Shown: piece by piece, positions 22,111 to 34,414 of the stretch
How the letters are laid out: each line of letters opens with the position of its first letter
Numbering within the stretch: position 1 is the stretch's first letter
Assembly: GCA_011799875.1 (NCBI GenBank)
Contig: CM022299.1
Span: forward strand, 32,260,755 to 32,324,754
Source: Thinopyrum elongatum
Taxonomy: Eukaryota; Streptophyta; Magnoliopsida; Poales; Poaceae
DNA: 64,000 nt
Reading direction: 5' to 3'
Position numbers and translations under genes: made by a program
Notes under the pieces: model-generated
Told to the model about the DNA's origin: nothing
Database searches by the model: none
What the model saw: the letters and a program-made list of their open reading frames with translations, nothing else

Positions 22111-23161
22111 AATACTTAGTTCTGAAAGTTTTTAAATAAGAGAGAGTCCACAATTAGCTACCTATTTACTTAACTACTCGCTTGATCTTCACTTATATCT
22201 TTTTGGAGTAGCTTGTCATTTACTCTTGTGCTTCACTTATATCCTATGAGTTATTTTTTTAATAAATTGAATATAATGAAGTTGAAATTATATGTTCATA
22301 TCATGCCTAGTGGTAGCTTCACATTGGGTTTAGAAAGTGAAATCTTTTGAAGCTTGACAATCACAATATTGGTCATACAAGCAATTCATGAATGATTACT
22401 ATAAGGAAGAGAACTTTCACATGCAAATACACTATCTTGGAAATCTTTTGTGATTGTGAGTCCCCATCAAAATATTATATGCCAAAATTGTTGACGTTGG
22501 ACAAGGAAGACAATGTAATGATTTATGTTTGTTCATATTCACATAGAAGTTATATTGTCATAGATCCTTCAACATGTGGTGCTTGCCCCCCATCTTTGCT
22601 AGCCAAAAATTCCGCACTAAGTAGAGATACTACTTGTGCATCCAAAAACCCTTAAACCCAAATATTATTTTCAAGAGTCCACCATACCTACCTATGGATT
22701 GAGTAAGATCCTTCAAGTAAGTTGTCATCGGTGCAATAAGGCAATAAAAATTGCTTCTAAAAGTTTAAGATCATTTAGTGTAAGAGAAAATTGAGTGTTG
22801 TACGAACTTGTGATGGTAAAGAAATAAAAGCGACATATTGCATAATAAAGGTTGCCATCACAAGGGGCAATATAACGTGACGTTCTTTTGCACTAAGGGG
22901 TTGAGCATACAAACAAATAAGCGCATGGCAACCTCTGCTTCCCTCTGCGAAGGGCCTATCTTTTACTTTTATGTATTTACTTTTATGCAAGAGTCAAAGT
23001 TTTTCTCTCTATTCCTTTTTATTTTTCTCCTTTGGCAAGCATCATGTGGTGAGGAAAGATCTAGGCACATATGTCCAGTTGGATATGGGTGGCATGAGTT
23101 ATTATTGTTGACATCACCCTTGAGGTTAATACGTTGGGAGGCGAAATTATAAGCCCCTATC
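22111..23161. other. remainder of the Athila-like internal region, no gene seen
   Basis: AT-rich DNA without a supported ORF. It ends with the target site CTATC (23157-23161) used by the nested chromovirus and resumes at 52851. Confidence 0.6.
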
Positions 23162-25414
23162 TGTGGTGCCCCCGGCTCAATCGTGCACTAATCATACACG
23201 CAAACATGCACGATCAAGCACAGGGACTCACGGGAAGATATCACAACACAACTCTAACACAAATAAACGGAGATCCACAATACTACAGACCAGGGATCCG
23301 AAGATCCGAATACATAAGTCAGTCATACAAATATTATCTGAGTACAGACATAGTTAGACAAGTTTTGCGTTAAGAAGGCTAGCACAAAAAATGACTCTAG
23401 ATCGAAAGGCGTTGGCCTCCTGCCTGGGAGCCTCCGATCCAACTCCTGGTCGGCTGGCTCGAACCAGTAGTACGTGCCCTCTGGACCCTCCTGGTAGTAA
23501 GCTCCTGAGGTGGCATCTGGCTCCTGGACTCCATCGTCTGATGTATCATCGAGGTGGAGTATGGGGAAAAGAGAAAGTAAAGCAACCGTGAGTACTCATC
23601 CAAAGTACTTAGCAAGCAAGGATCTATACTACATATGCAACATTATCAATGGAGAAAGGCTGTATATGTGGACTGGGCTGCAGAAATGCCAAAATAGAGA
23701 GAAGGCCTAGTCCTATCAAAGACTAGCATCTTCACGAAGCCATCATCTTGCAGCAGTAGAAGAGAGTAGAATAGCATTTTATTTAGCAAACATGTTGAAG
23801 CAAAGCCTAGAGATCCTTCCTCGACTCCCAAGCGAGAAAGCGATCCCGAAGCTTCAATTAAGTAACAAGTATCCAGTTCAAGTAGTAGATCGGGATACAC
23901 AAACTGAGCGTCCTTTACCGTAGGACCGGCTATCGATAGATCATTCATCCCTGCAGGGGTGCACTACTGTTACCCAACACGCTCGATCAACTCTGGTCGG
24001 ACACACTTGCTGGGTAATGCCCGGCCTCGGAAGATCAACACGAAGCAGCGCCCTACCTAGGCTCAGCAGAGAGGTCAGCACGCCGGACTAACCTATGCAC
24101 CCAGAGGTCTTGGGCCATCGCCCTGGGCACCCTGTGCGTTGCGTGGCTGGCCGGGGTGCAGGCGCGACACTGAACTCGTCATGTGAAGTATCCAGCCCAG
24201 TCCCGGCGATCAGCCCGCACGGTGAATCGTGACGTCTGATGAGCTTTCGGGAGAAACGTACATCGCAGAGGGCCCCATAACCATAATCCCGCGTGGTGGT
24301 AGTGCGTATAGGGCACGTCGACCCACTCAAATCACAAACCCAAATCCGATATGCTGATTTAGTAACACGCGGAGACGTTCAGAGTTTCTGAAGCTCCGCC
24401 ACAATATCACACTCGATTGCCCTTCCGGCACACCCGACATCGTAGATCCCCAGCGGGTACCCACCAGGGTGGACCCGCCTGTAACAAGGGTCAAAGTAAC
24501 CATGTGGTCATAACATCAAGGGGGAAACCCGAGGAATCACCCTCGATGGATTCCACTCGATGAAATCATCAGGGTGATCGTATGAGGCATCACCCTCGAG
24601 GTTCACACTGAGGGGTTGCATGACAGAGTCGTATCGGAAATGGAGAAGGAGGAATCACCCTCGATGACCACGACCGAACAGCTACACTGCAGAGTGTTCA
24701 TCAGGAGTGCGTTACGAGGTATCACCCTCGGCACTCGATAATAACTATGCAGAGTCATACAACTAAGGGGGGGGGGGGGTGAGGTGATGTGTCGGTCTCT
24801 GGTCGACGATCACATTGATCGAGTCGTCGATGATCAAGCAGGGGCAATAAGGGTAAGGTGGTGGGGGTCACTGATGGTTCACTACCAACCTATACTAAAC
24901 AGTTTATCATAGGCAGGTAAGGTAACAATGAACAGGTTACAACAGCAGGCTATCCATCAGAATAGGAGCATACATTGACAGTAGCAAAATCTAATACAAG
25001 CATGAGAAATGGAATGGGCGATATCTGGATGCTCAAGGGCGGGGGGGGGGGGGCTTGCCTGGTTGCTCTGGCAAGAGAGAGGGGTCGTCAACGGGCTGCT
25101 CGTCTGTAGCGTAGTCATACTCCGCTGCAGCGTCGTCAGTCTCGGCGTCTATCGAGAGAGAAGGAGGGGGAGAGAAACAATAAATTCACGACAAAAATGC
25201 AAACAATATGCATGACATATCTAAATGATATGCCGGGGTGTTCTACGGTCTAACTAAATAATTTAGTTAATTGAGGAATTTATTTGGATTTATTTAATCA
25301 ACATTGGGCACTATTCATTTATCGAAATCGGTCTAAAAGTTCAATGTTCATATAGCTAGGGGCATCTAATAGGAATACGGAGGACGTATTCGGGTTCGTA
25401 TCGAAATTTTGAGC

Positions 25415-25599
25415 AACTTATATATATAAATTATTTTCATCGGAGTTACGGTTTATTTAATATGATTTTCTAAAGTTTTTATTAATTTCTAGAATTTAAT
25501 TATTTATTTAAATTCAACATTATCCGAAACAGTAATTGATGATGTCAGCATGACATCATGCTGATGTCAGCAGTCAGCAGTGCAGTTGACTGGGTCAAC
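25415..25599 (-). promoter_or_regulatory. U3-type promoter cluster in the 3' LTR: paired W-boxes, bZIP-like sites, TATA
   Basis: GTTGACTGGGTCAAC (25585-25599) is an inverted pair of W-box cores. TGATGTCA occurs at 25540-25547 and again near 25561. On the - strand these lie about 120-180 bp upstream of TATATATATAAG (near 25415). The sister LTR has TGACGTCA where this one has TGATGTCA. Confidence 0.45.
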
Positions 25600-26386
25600 C
25601 TGACAAGTGAGTCCCACCTGTCATTCACTGTTAGTTAATTAGGGTTTAGCTAATCTAACTACAGATTAATTAGACTAACTAATTAATTAGTTTAACTAAA
25701 TCAAAATTAATTAAATTAATTAATTCACTAATTAATTAATTAATTAATTATTAATTTTGTTTTTATTTTCATTTCATTTCTTTTTTTTAAATGTCCTGGG
25801 GCGTGGGGCCCCCTAGTCAGTGGCACAGGGGCTTCGGGCCCCACTGGGCAGTGGCCCAGGAGGCCACAGCGAGCGCGGGCGCGGCGCGGCCAGGGGCGAG
25901 TGGGCGCTGGGCGCGGCCAGGCGCGGCCCGCGAGCGCGAGGGGCGGCAGCAGCCGCGCGCGTGGGCGCGGTGACCTCGGGCGGCAAGCAAAGGCAGGGAC
26001 CGGTGCGCGCGGGGAGGCAGGCGACGGCGAGCACGCGGCGAAGCAGGGACGCGGTGGCCAACGCGGGGCGCAGGGAGGGCAGCGGGCACGGCGACCGCGG
26101 GCGAGGATGAGGGCGCGCGCGGGCGAGGCCGCGGTGAGCACGGGCGTGACGGCGCGGGCGCGCGGTGACCGAGGAGAGAAGGAGGGGGCGGGGCGACGGA
26201 GGCCGTGGCCTCACCGTTCGTTGCAGGGGAGAGGGGGCGGCGAGGCTCGGTGGAGCTCGTCGGGGGAGAGGACGAGGAGGACGGCGAGCGGCGACGGGGC
26301 GCGGCGGCGGTGCTCGGCCCGATCCAAATCTAGATCGGGGGAAAAGGGGGGGGAGAGCGAGCGAGCGGGTGGGGTTAGGGTTAAGG

Positions 26387-28515
26387 TGTAGGAGATATGC
26401 CCTAGAGGCAATAATAAATGTTATTGATTATCTTCCTGTTCATAATTAGGTTTATGTTCCATGCTATAACTGCTATGGTTCTCGAGTCTACAATAACCAC
26501 GAGGCTCGGAGGAAGACTCATATGCACATGTGGAATAATAAACGGTAAAATGTATTCCTAGTCTGGCCTCTGAGACTAGCTCAAGTGTTGCATGATGGTC
26601 CTATTTTCCTGATCATGGGCATGTCTATGCCAGCAACTTTGAGGGCACAATGTTAGAAGAACATTTGTGTTGAATCGACCCGATTGATGTTATGCTATGA
26701 GTTACTTTCATCACAAGTTAATGGTTAATAACACAGAGATGGTTAACGTTTGCATGATTCCTTAGACCATGAGAGTATCGAGTTTCTTCATGCTTGCTTC
26801 ATGAACTTTGGGGTTTGTTAAACGTCATCCATAAATGGGTGGCTATTACGGCGGCTTACGGGTTCATGGAAAAGTATGTCAAGTAACTTGATAGCTCAAG
26901 ATTGGGATTTGCTCCTCCGATGATGGAGAGATATCTCTGGGCCCTCTCGGTGTTACGGTATCCATCATCGTCTGGCCAGACACTTTGTGATTTGATCACG
27001 GGGATGCCGGAACACGGTAACGAGAAAAGAGAACAAATACCGGTAACGAGGTAACTGGCATAGTGGACAAGTTGTTGACCCACGGGGATGCCATCATATC
27101 TCACCTTGGGTATTTGTAACATATCGCGAAGCAACAGGAATAGCACACGGCAACTGGAGGTTCACTCGACTATTCATTCGTGTGGGTATAGGGGTCAATA
27201 TGGGTGTCCATGGCTCCGATGTTGATCATTGATCGGAAAGGGTTCCGTGTCATGTCTATACTTCACCGAACCTATAGGGTCACACGCTTAAGGGTCATCT
27301 ATCTGCTGAATACTAGACAGGGAGTCTGAGAGAAAATCACCGAAAAAGTTTCGGACACCGAAAAGTTTCGGACAGCGGAAAAGTTCCGCAGATCACCGGA
27401 TGAGTTCCGGTGAAACTGAAAAGTTGTTTCAGAGGATACCATAAAGTCAAATTGGTTTCGGCACATGCCTGATAATTCTTGGAGGATGCCAGAATCATTC
27501 TGGAAACTTTCTGGAATTTTCGGAGATGAAAACCGGAAATGTTCCGGAGCTGCCGGAACCGCTTCAGATGCTTTTCGCAGATGAAATCACTAAACTGGAA
27601 TTGTTCCAGAACACATTGAAAATTATTATGGTGGGTACTGGAAATGTTCTAAGCCCACATAAATATTTTCAGTTCGAACGGACGCTGAAAAATGTCGTCG
27701 TGAATAGTGAAAGTGCTTTTTGGGTTACTTTTTGGAAAGCCACTTGTTTGGGCTTTATCCCAAAAGATCTAGGGATGACATGGATGGATTGGGAGGCCCT
27801 CTTGGGGGCCCCCCAAGGGGTGTGGCCGGCCACACTTGGGGCTCCACCATGGAGCCCCTCTTGTTCCTTGGTTTCACTTCTATGCCCTTGGCGGAAGGAC
27901 TTCATTCATGTACTTTTGGGTTTTATTGTAAAACCACCCTACCCCTTGGGATTTCCTATAAATAGAGGTGGAGGGGAAGCCCTCAACACTCATCCCTTCT
28001 CACATACAAGTGCCATGCAATAATCTGGCTTCTCTCTCCCTCCCACGAAAAGAGTTTCGTAGAGCCGAAAGGCTGTCTGGGTTCCGGTGGGAACTAGTTC
28101 TGGACGGCGAAGCCCTGCCGGATAGATGACACTGTATGTGTGCAACTCTGTAGAGAGGTCGTAGTTTCGATCTTAGTGCCCGAGGGGCTGTTCGAGAGTG
28201 CCTCCCGAAGGGCTGTCCAAGTGACGATCCGAGTTCTGTGAGTCCTCCCGAAGGGCTGTCCGCGACACTGTCCGGGGGACTGTTCGACCGCCTCCCGGAG
28301 GGCTGTCCGAGGGGCAGATGAGGGAGTACATCCTCGCGGTTGGGAGGTTGTAAATCCTAGCTGCGGGGATCTGCACCGCCGATCGTCATCGACTCTACTT
28401 CCGCTGCGCTACGAGTCGGTAACGAAAATGATCAAACCTTGTATGCAGTCTCCATAGTGGTCCTGGGCTGGTGCGTAGGTCAGAAAATTTTTGTTTTCTG
28501 CTGCGTTACCCTACA
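26387..28515 (+). mobile_element. solo LTR of an Angela/WIS/BARE-type Copia element
   Basis: Begins TGTAGGAGATATGCCCTAGA and ends GCGTTACCCTACA, 2129 bp, with the target duplication TAAGG on both sides (26382-26386, 28516-28520). No internal region is present, so it is a product of LTR-LTR recombination. A TATA box TATAAATAG lies at 27957-27965. The sister LTR at about 52276 has the empty site GGGTTAAGGGGGGTCCC, which confirms the borders. Confidence 0.95.
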
Positions 28516-29079
28516 TAAGGGGGTCCCTAGGAGGGGCCATATAGGCCAGCAGCGGCGGTGTGGGCCGAGGCCCAGCTGGGCCGGGGGGGAGGGGTTTTGC
28601 ATTTTATTTTTATTTTTTTCTTTTGTTTTCTTTTAGTCTTTTCTTTTTATTTATACTTATTTTCTGTCTTGTAATTAGTTAGGCCTCAAAATGACTTTTG
28701 TGAAATATGGCACTTGTTCCATTAAATGCTAGGCATTATCTACTACTGCCAAAAATTGGTTTGGAGACAATTGGAGTTCACACAAATTTTATAATAAATA
28801 AAATGTATGAAACCTTGCTGTTTTGGTAATGTTAGAGCCACCTAATTAATTTATTAATTGTTGGTTACAATTTTAGAATAGTCTCTGGAATATTTGTTAT
28901 TTATTGAACATTTTAGTTTCTATGTTGAACAACTTTTATTTTTCCACTTTCATTTAAATTTGAAGTTTGACATAGGAGTTGAAATGCAGTATGATGCTAA
29001 TGATGATCATGCACTATTAATCATGCTGACTTGTCATTATCAAAAGTGATTACTGTGGCTAATGACATGGGGTGTTACA

Positions 29080-29095
29080 ATTCTCCTCATCTATC
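29080..29095 (-). promoter_or_regulatory. polypurine tract of the chromovirus
   Basis: On the - strand GATAGATGAGGAGAAT lies directly before TGTAACACCCC, the start of the 3' LTR. It is the plus-strand priming site for reverse transcription. Confidence 0.7.
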
Positions 29096-29115
29096 AAGAA
29101 TTCTCGTCCCGAGAA

Positions 29116-32100
29116 TTAAGAGGAAGACTGAAAGAAAGCGGGGTATTCTTCGCGAAGACGATCCTCGCGTTCCCAAGTGGCTTCATCTTCAGAATGATTC
29201 GACCACTGAACCTTGAGGAATTTGATTGACTTCTGACGAGTCCAACATTCAGCTTGATCAAGAATACGGATGGGATGTTCTGGATAAGATAGATCTTCCC
29301 GCAATTCAAGCATTTCATGATCCACAGCTCGAATAGGATCCTTGAAGCAGCGACGAAGTTGGGATACATGAAAGACATCATGCACATGAGAAAGATTTGG
29401 CGGCAATTGCAATTGATATGCCACTTCTCCTCGACGGGCAAGAATACGGAACGGGCCAATGTAGCGAGGAGCTAACTTGCCTTTGATTCCGAACCGATGA
29501 GTGCCTTTCAACAGAGTGACGCGGAGGTAGGCTTGCTCGCCAGGTTGATAGACCATTTCCTTGTGCTTTCGTTCATAGTTGCTCTTCTGACAAGACTGAG
29601 CAGTTTTCAGATGTTCACGGACAATGTGGACTTGTTCTTCAGCTTGCTGAACAATGTCTAGTCCGACGAGTGAGCGTTACCCAGTTTCTGACCAATTCAG
29701 AGGGGTTCGACACTTACGTCCGTATAGAACTTCAAATGGTGCCATCTTCAGACTAGCTTGATAGCTATTGTTGTAAGAGAATTCAGCATACGGGAGAGAT
29801 TCTTCCCATTTCTTACCGAAGGAGATGACGCAAGCTCGAAGCATATCTTCGAGCACTTGATTAACTCGTTCGACTTGACCCTGTGACTGAGGGTGAAAAG
29901 CGGTACTGAAGGACAGGTGAGTTCCCATAGCTTCTTGGAAACTATTCCAGAATCTGGAGGTGAAGAGGCTGCCACGATCAGAACTGATCTCCAACGGAAC
30001 ACCGTGGATTGACACAATGCGGGAAACATACAAGTCTGCTAACTGACTAGCAGTGATTGTCTCCTTAACAGGCAGAAAGTGAGCAACCTTTGAGAATCGG
30101 TCAATGACGACAAAAATAGCATCATGACCCTTCTGAGATCTGGGAAAACCAGTAATGAAATCCATTTGGACCTTGTCCCATTTCCATTCAGGAATTTCAA
30201 GGGGTTGTAGAGTTCCAACAGGCCTTTGATGTTCTGCTTTAATGCGGCGGCAAACGTCACACTCAGAAACATAACGAGCAATGTCTCGCTTCATATTAGG
30301 CCACCAGTATCTCTGACAAATGTCACGGTACATCTTTGTGCTACCAGGATGAATTGACAGAGGAGTGTCATGAGCTTCTTTCATAACATGTTCTCTCTCA
30401 TCCTTGAACTTGGGTACGAAGAGACGGTGTTGGAAGAATAGGATCCCATCATCATCAAGATGGAATTCCGACGGCTTTCCTTTCTCAAGGTATCGCTTGA
30501 TCCTTTCAACTTCAGAGTCATACCGTTGCATAGTCTTAATGTTGTGTTCTAAATCTGGTTCAACAACCAGGGTATTGAGATAACCCTGTGGAACAATATG
30601 GAGGTTCAATTTGCGAAGCTCTTCATGGAGAAGAGGTTGCGTCTCCTGAACCATATGGTTGCTGCAATAAGCCTTGCGACTCAAAGCATCGGCCATTACA
30701 TTAGCCTTGCCAGGGGTGTATGAGATATTCATATCATAATCGGCAATTGTTTCGAGCCATCTTTGTTGACGAAGGTTCAGATCTGGTTGAGTATATAAAT
30801 ACTTCAAACTTTGATGATCCGTGTATATCTCGCAACGATTACCGAGAAGGTAATGTCACCATAGCTTCAGGGCATAAATAACCGCAGAAAGTTCAAGATC
30901 ATGCACGGGATAGTTTTCTTCATGAGGACGCAATTGTCGGGAGGCATAAGCAATCACTTTGCGCTCTTGCATTAGGACACAGCCTAATCCTTGACGAGAT
31001 GCATCACAGTATATCACGAAATCCTTTTGGGAATCCGGGGGCGCTAGCACTGGGGCAGATGTTAACTTATCTTTTAGTGTCTGAAAGCTTTCTTGATATT
31101 TTTATGTCCACTCGAACTTAACACCTTTGTGGAGCAGATTCGTCAATGGCTTTGCAATCTTGGAAAAGTTCTCAACGAATCGACAGCAATAACTAGCGAG
31201 TCCGAGAAAACTTCTGACTTGCTTAACATTCTTCGGGGGAGTTCAATCAAGAATAGCCTGAACTCGTTCGGGGTTAACAGCAATGCCATTCTTGGAAATC
31301 ACATGACCCAGGTAGGTCACTTCAGATAACCAAAATTCACACTTGGAGAATTTAGCATACAACTGATGTTCTCGTAGCTTCTCCAATACAAGCCGAAGAT
31401 GTTCAACATGTTCTTCTTCATTCTTGGAATATATAAGGATATCATCTAAATAAACCACGATGAATTTGTCGAGGTAATCCATGAAGATATAGTTCATCAA
31501 TCGGGAAAAGGTTGCTGGAGCATTGGTTAAACCAAATGACATGACGGTGTACTCATCGGAGCCATAACGAGTGACGAATGCAGTCTTGGGAATATCCTCT
31601 TCACGGACACGGATCTGGTGATAACCCAACCTCAAGTCGAGTTTAGAGAACACCGATGATCCAGCAAGCTGATCATAAAGATCATTGATCCGGGGCAGTG
31701 GGTATTTATTCTGGATTGTGGCTTGGTTAATGGGCCGGTAATCCTGAACCAAGCGGTTAGTTCCATCCTTCTTCTTAACGAAGAGTGAAGGTGCTCCCCA
31801 AGCAGAGGAAATGGGGCAGATGAAACCTTTCTTAAGTGACTTGTCGATTTCTTCCTTAAGCTCGAGAAGGTGGTGCAGAGGCATCTTATAAGGACGCTTC
31901 GCAATAGGGACAGTGCCAGGCTTCAAGTCAATGACAAACTCGAAAGCTCTAGCCGGGGGTATTCCTGGAAGTTCTTCTGGAAAGACGTCCGGAAAATCTC
32001 GAACGACAGGAACGCTCTCGATTCCTTCCAGAGGTGAGGCGTTCAAAGCATTCAGAACATATATCTGAGCTTCAGCGTCCCGTGTAATGCGGGCGGTATA

Positions 32101-33535
32101 GTTCACTATCTCATCGGAGGGGTGAAGAAGTTGGATGACTTTAGTGGCACAATTGATCAAACAAAGTGAGCTTTCAACCAATCCATTCCGAGAATGAGGT
32201 CTATGGTGGAAGACTTCAGGATAATGGGCGAAACAAGGAATTCCAATCCCTTAATTTCAACAGGAACATTGTGTGCCATCATAGTGGTTTGACACTGACC
32301 TCCAGGGGTGCGGACTACTACTAGCAGATTCATCTTTTGAAATGCAATGTCATGTGATAATGCAAATGCTTCTGACATGAATGAATGCGATGCTCCTGAA
32401 TCAAATAATATAGAAGCGAGTACTGAGTTAACGAGAAGGGTACCCATCACAGTAGCAGGTTGATCCTGGACTTCTTCAATATCAATATTGTAAGCGTGTC
32501 CACGACCATGTGCAGCAGACCCAGTATTATAGTTGCGGGCCTGATTGTTGCCACGACCATTGCCACGGCCAGTACGAGGAATAGCCAAATAATTCTGAGT
32601 CTGGCAACAGTCTTTAGCCTGGTGAGCCGGTTTGCGGCACTTAATGCACAGACCATCTTCCGGACAAAGAGGAGCATTGTTTTGAATAGCTTGAGCTCTT
32701 GGCTACCTCGGTGGTGGAGGAGGCAGACGTGGTGCAGCATAGTTGTTCTTTGGCGCAGGGGCATTTGGACGGAACACGTTGTTGGGAATCCGGACTCGAC
32801 GCTTCTGTGCTGAGCCCGAAGATGAGCCAGCATCACGATAGCGCTTCTGTGAGTCCTTATGCTTCATCTGAGTGGTCTCAACCAGAATAGCCTTATTCAC
32901 AAGAGTTGAAAAGTCGTTGAAGTCTTGGGAGCAAGGGCAAGCTCGATGTCTGGGTGTAGTCCATTACGGAACTTCTCTTGTCTACGGGCATCCGTGGCGA
33001 TGTCTTCTTCAGCATAGCGGGAGAGGTCAAGAAATTCCTGCTGATAAGCTTCGACAGTCTTGTTGCCCTGAGTGAGGTTGCGGAACTGGGTCTTCATTCG
33101 TTCCGTAATTGCCTGAGGGATATAACGGGCACGGAAAGCAGCCTGGAACTCATACCAGGTAACCACTGTTCCAACAGGCAGTGTATGCTTGTGTGTGTCC
33201 CACCATTGAGCAGCGGGGCCCTTTAAGAAAAAGTCCGCGAAGATGACAAAGTTGGCAGGGGCGACATTAGCAGACTCCATCTCGTGAGTGATGTCGCGGA
33301 GCCAGTCATCAGCATCCAGTGGCTTGTCAGAGTTGCGGAACTGAGTGTGGTTGAGTCGCATAAACTCTGTCAAAGTTATTGAAGCAGGGTTCTGGTTGTT
33401 CTGATGGGGAAACTGAGCCATGATTCCAGTCATGAACTGACGGTTGAGCTCAAATTGTTGCATCATAGCTGCCATATAGTCTGGCGGTGGTGGGCGTTCA
33501 GGGGTACCACGACCATGACCACCCGGTCTAACCAT
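29116..33535 (-). pseudogene. chromovirus gag-pol polyprotein, several stops and shifts
   Basis: ATG at 33535. Order: capsid (LKGPAAQWWDTHK, FRARYIP), zinc knuckle CX2CX4HX4C (CIKCRKPAHQAKDC, near 32640), protease (ILFDSGASHSF), reverse transcriptase ([26 protein letters not shown]), RNase H ([18 protein letters not shown]), integrase (catalytic Asp in VQMDFITGF, Asp in SSDRGSLF, Glu in GQVERVNQ, with ECDVCRRIK of its zinc site), and a chromodomain-like end (KVQWSNHSEDEATWERED). One polyprotein is normal for this family. Breaks: a shift near 32925, TAG 32703-32705, a shift near 32165, TGA 31243-31245, TAA 31102-31104, TGA 30856-30858, TAA 29677-29679. It would package and copy the element's RNA and insert it, with the chromodomain steering to heterochromatin. 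Confidence 0.9.
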
Positions 33536-33821
33536 CCTGCTAAGTATCAAAAGGGGGTAGTTTAGTAAAACAAATTGCGAGTGTTTAGCGACAAGCATGA
33601 TGTAACTCAACAATTAAGTAGTGTATCAGATACATAACAGTAGTCAATTAAGACATACAGATCCATACACAGAGTCGGTTACATGCGGACAGCATAACGG
33701 CGCAAATGTAGAACTAGACATACTAGGCGGCGCGCGGGCATGCGGTAAGGAAGTACACAATGAGACATAGCAAAGGCTACATCAACGTCAGAGAAAACCA
33801 CTGAAACGGGGTAACTGCAAG
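33536..33821 (-). other. spacer between the extra ORF and gag, containing the ORF's last codons
   Basis: The frame of the extra ORF, broken by CACTA B, runs on from 33821 for about ten codons to TGA at 33788-33790. The rest up to gag holds no gene. The AAG duplication at 33819-33821 marks the CACTA site. Confidence 0.55.
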
Positions 33822-34035
33822 CACTAGTAGAAAAAGGCCCATTTGTCCCGGTTCATAAGGCCCATTTGTCCCGGTTCGGGAACCGGGACTAAAGGGTCGG
33901 GACTAAAGCCCAACACCTTTAGTCCTGGTTCTTGTACGAACCGGGATAGATGGGGCTCCACGTGGCCGCTGCGGCGAGCCCAGAGAGGAGGGCCTTTAGT
34001 CCCGGTTGGTAACACCAACCGGGACCAAAGATCAT
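33822..34035. repeat. left terminal repeat and hairpins of CACTA B
   Basis: Includes GTCCCGGTTGGT-AAC-ACCAACCGGGAC (33998-34025), a near-perfect 12-bp stem with a three-base loop, and looser inverted units of TTTGTCCCGGTTC and GAACCGGGAC before it. Confidence 0.8.
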
Positions 34036-34414
34036 CCACGTGCCAGCCGCTCAGGAGCTGGGGTTTTTGTTTTTTTTTTGAAGGGGGGGGGGGGGGTTGG
34101 GGGTTTTTCGGGGGTTTTGTAGGGTTAATTTAGGGCTTTCATATATTGTGTTAGCTAGCTAATAGCTAGAGAGAAGTGTCCTCTCTTATCTCCGTGCTTG
34201 GTCGACGCTACGTACTATACGTATAGAGAGGACTCGACACGCTAGCTAGTAAGCGAATGAAGGAAACCATTAAGTACACAAGATCGTCATGAACATATAC
34301 AGAGAGAAGTGATCAACCTCCTCCTTCTCCGAGAGATTGGCCGAACAACAAGTTTTCGTATATCTATCCGATGCTACTAGCTACATATATACAATATAAG
34401 ATCTCTTACAATCC

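Larger units (their letters stand above)
23162..29079 (-). repeat. 3' LTR of the chromovirus, split by a solo Angela-type LTR
   Basis: Partner of 49175-52845. Contains poly-G runs near 24768 and 25037, an (AATT)n tract at about 25661-25755, and a very GC-rich block at 25785-26385 whose long + strand reading frames are composition artefacts. Its length without the 2129-bp insertion and 5-bp duplication is about 3.78 kb. Confidence 0.85.

Noticed and set aside
25610..25625. Another USE-like word (GAGTCCCACCTGTC) in the chromovirus LTR
   Set aside because: The match to the USE is poorer and no TATA follows at 24 or 34 nt.
26373..26386. Telomere-like GGTTAGGGTTAAGG
   Set aside because: Only about two units, inside a GC-rich LTR; no array.
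25785..26400. Long + strand and - strand reading frames in the GC-rich LTR block
   Set aside because: Arg/Gly/Pro-rich products of very high GC, no start context or domain, and the block lies in an LTR.
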